Notes under the pieces: model-generated
What the model saw: only the letters and a program-made list of their open reading frames with translations
What the model was told of the DNA's origin: nothing
Database searches by the model: none
Assembly: GCA_025980355.1 (NCBI GenBank)
Contig: JAICXR010000210.1
Coordinates: 1 to 6,335 of the forward strand
DNA from: Chloroflexota bacterium
GTDB lineage: Bacteria > Chloroflexota > UBA4733
Reading direction: 5' to 3'
DNA: 6,335 nucleotides
Shown: positions 5,334-6,335 of the stretch, piece by piece
Position numbering within the stretch: the stretch's first letter is position 1
How the letters are laid out: each line of letters opens with the position of its first letter
Position numbers and translations under genes: made by a program

Positions 5334-6335
5334 ATGCGCCTGCCCATCTCCCGTGCCGCGGTCTATCGGCTCGCCGGCCGCCTCGCGGCGCGGACGGTCT
5401 CGACAGCGGATCCCCGGCGTCTGGTCGTGGTCAAGCCGGACCACCTGGGCGATGTCCTGCTCGCCTCGCCAGCGTTGCACGCGCTGCGCCGGCATTTCCC
5501 GGATGCCAGCATCACGCTGGCCGTTGGCCCGCGCAGCGCCGAGATCGCCCGACGCCTGCCCGACGTCGATCGGGTGGTCGTCGTCCCGTTTCCCGGACTG
5601 GATCCGGCGACACAGCCGGGCGTCGTCGCGCGCTGGGCGCTTCTCGCGCGCGTTGCCCGACGCTGGCGCGGGAGCTTCGATGTCGGTGTGCTGCTGCGCG
5701 ACGACTTCTATTGGGGCGCGATGCTGCTCGCCGCCGCCGGCATTCCCCGGCGCATCGGGACGGCCTTTCCGCATTGCGCCCCCTTCCTCACTCAGACGGC
5801 CCCACCGGCACGGCACGTGTCGGCCGCGGCCCAACACCTGCAGGTCGTGGCCCTCCTGACCGGTGCCGCACCGCCACCGATGCACTGGACGCCGGGGCAA
5901 TCGCTGCGCGTGGCGCCACGAGATGCGGCGCGGGAAGCCGCGCAGGCGCGTCAACAGGCCGGCCTGCCCTCGACGGAACCGTATCTGCTCCTCCATCCTG
6001 GCGCCGGGGTGCCGGTGAAGCTCTGGACCGCCGAGCACTGGGCCGCGGTCCTGCGCACGCTGCGGGCCCGGTCAGGACTGCGCACGCTGCTGGTGGCCGG
6101 CGCCAACGAACAGCACCTGATCGCGCCGATCCTTCGGCAGGGCAGCGGCGCGGCCCTGGCGCTGGGCGCTGCGCCGGGGCTGGACCTGCTGGCGGCGTTG
6201 ATGCGTGACGCCCGGCTCGTCCTCGGCGTGGACAGCGGGCCGCTCCATCTCGCCGTGGCGCTCGATGTGCCAAGCGTTCGCCTCTACGGGCCGGTCGATC
6301 CGCGGGTGTACGGCCCCTGGGGTGATCCAGGGCGC
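5334..6335 (+). CDS. Second glycosyltransferase family 9 protein, 3'-truncated by window edge
   Basis: The ATG follows the previous TAA with no gap, and the frame stays open for 334 codons to the edge, so only the C-terminal end is missing. After about 27 basic residues comes VVVKPDHLGDVLLASPALHA (31-50) with G39-D40, then LLLHPGAGVPVKLW (218-231), where K229 fits the donor phosphate-binding Lys. DSGPLHLAVAL (300-310) and VRLYGPVDPRVYGPWG (315-330) complete the GT9 donor site. It is clearly a paralogue of its neighbour but diverged, so the two probably act in sequence on one glycan rather than being a recent duplicate. No Shine-Dalgarno is visible before the ATG, which suggests translation depends on ribosomes finishing the upstream gene. 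Donor and acceptor sugars cannot be told from sequence. Confidence 0.9.
   Translation, partial: MRLPISRAAVYRLAGRLAARTVSTADPRRLVVVKPDHLGDVLLASPALHALRRHFPDASITLAVGPRSAEIARRLPDVDRVVVVPFPGLDPATQPGVVARWALLARVARRWRGSFDVGVLLRDDFYWGAMLLAAAGIPRRIGTAFPHCAPFLTQTAPPARHVSAAAQHLQVVALLTGAAPPPMHWTPGQSLRVAPRDAAREAAQARQQAGLPSTEPYLLLHPGAGVPVKLWTAEHWAAVLRTLRARSGLRTLLVAGANEQHLIAPILRQGSGAALALGAAPGLDLLAALMRDARLVLGVDSGPLHLAVALDVPSVRLYGPVDPRVYGPWGDPGR

Noticed and set aside
4734..6038. 434-codon minus-strand open frame opposite both GT9 genes
   Set aside because: Low-complexity Arg/Gly/Ala composition, antisense to two well-supported glycosyltransferases, spanning their junction.

Overview
This window is GC-rich (roughly two-thirds by eye), densely coded bacterial DNA with two divergent transcription units around a gap of about 290 bp at 2641-2931. 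It ends inside a gene at both edges. The gene set (RNase Y, a DUF2851 protein, a winged-helix AAA+ ATPase, and GT9 glycosyltransferases, one with a 'KPCCLGD' N-terminal motif) suggests a GC-rich member of the Chloroflexota, possibly Thermomicrobia-like. This is an inference from remembered family distributions. Other RNase Y-bearing GC-rich lineages, such as Acidobacteriota or deltaproteobacterial relatives, cannot be excluded.

Leftward unit (2640 down to 1): rny encodes a complete 510-residue RNase Y, the membrane-anchored endoribonuclease that starts mRNA decay. After a 21-nt gap carrying a good ribosome-binding site comes a DUF2851 protein of unknown function. It runs off the left edge with 362 codons visible. 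No stop-complete reading frame represents this gene, and it is recognised only by reading the open frame to the edge.

Central gap (2641-2931): this holds both gene leaders. It contains a perfect 8-bp hairpin and a second hairpin in the rny leader. It also holds two overlapping short palindromes, a 10-codon mini-ORF behind an ideal Shine-Dalgarno, and a candidate extended -10 promoter just upstream of the rightward unit.

Rightward unit (2932 to 6335): a 436-residue winged-helix plus AAA+ ATPase overlaps a GT9 (heptosyltransferase-like) gene by 4 bp (GTGA). That gene's TAA directly abuts the ATG of a second GT9 gene, which is cut by the right edge. The packing implies one operon and translational coupling. 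The two GT9 enzymes probably transfer sugars to a cell-surface glycan. The role of the ATPase is unknown; a regulatory or remodelling role linked to envelope assembly is a guess from context. No RNA genes, insertion sequences, CRISPR arrays, attachment sites or convincing intrinsic terminators were seen. The window looks like ordinary chromosome with a few under-characterised genes, not an obvious new defence or mobile system.
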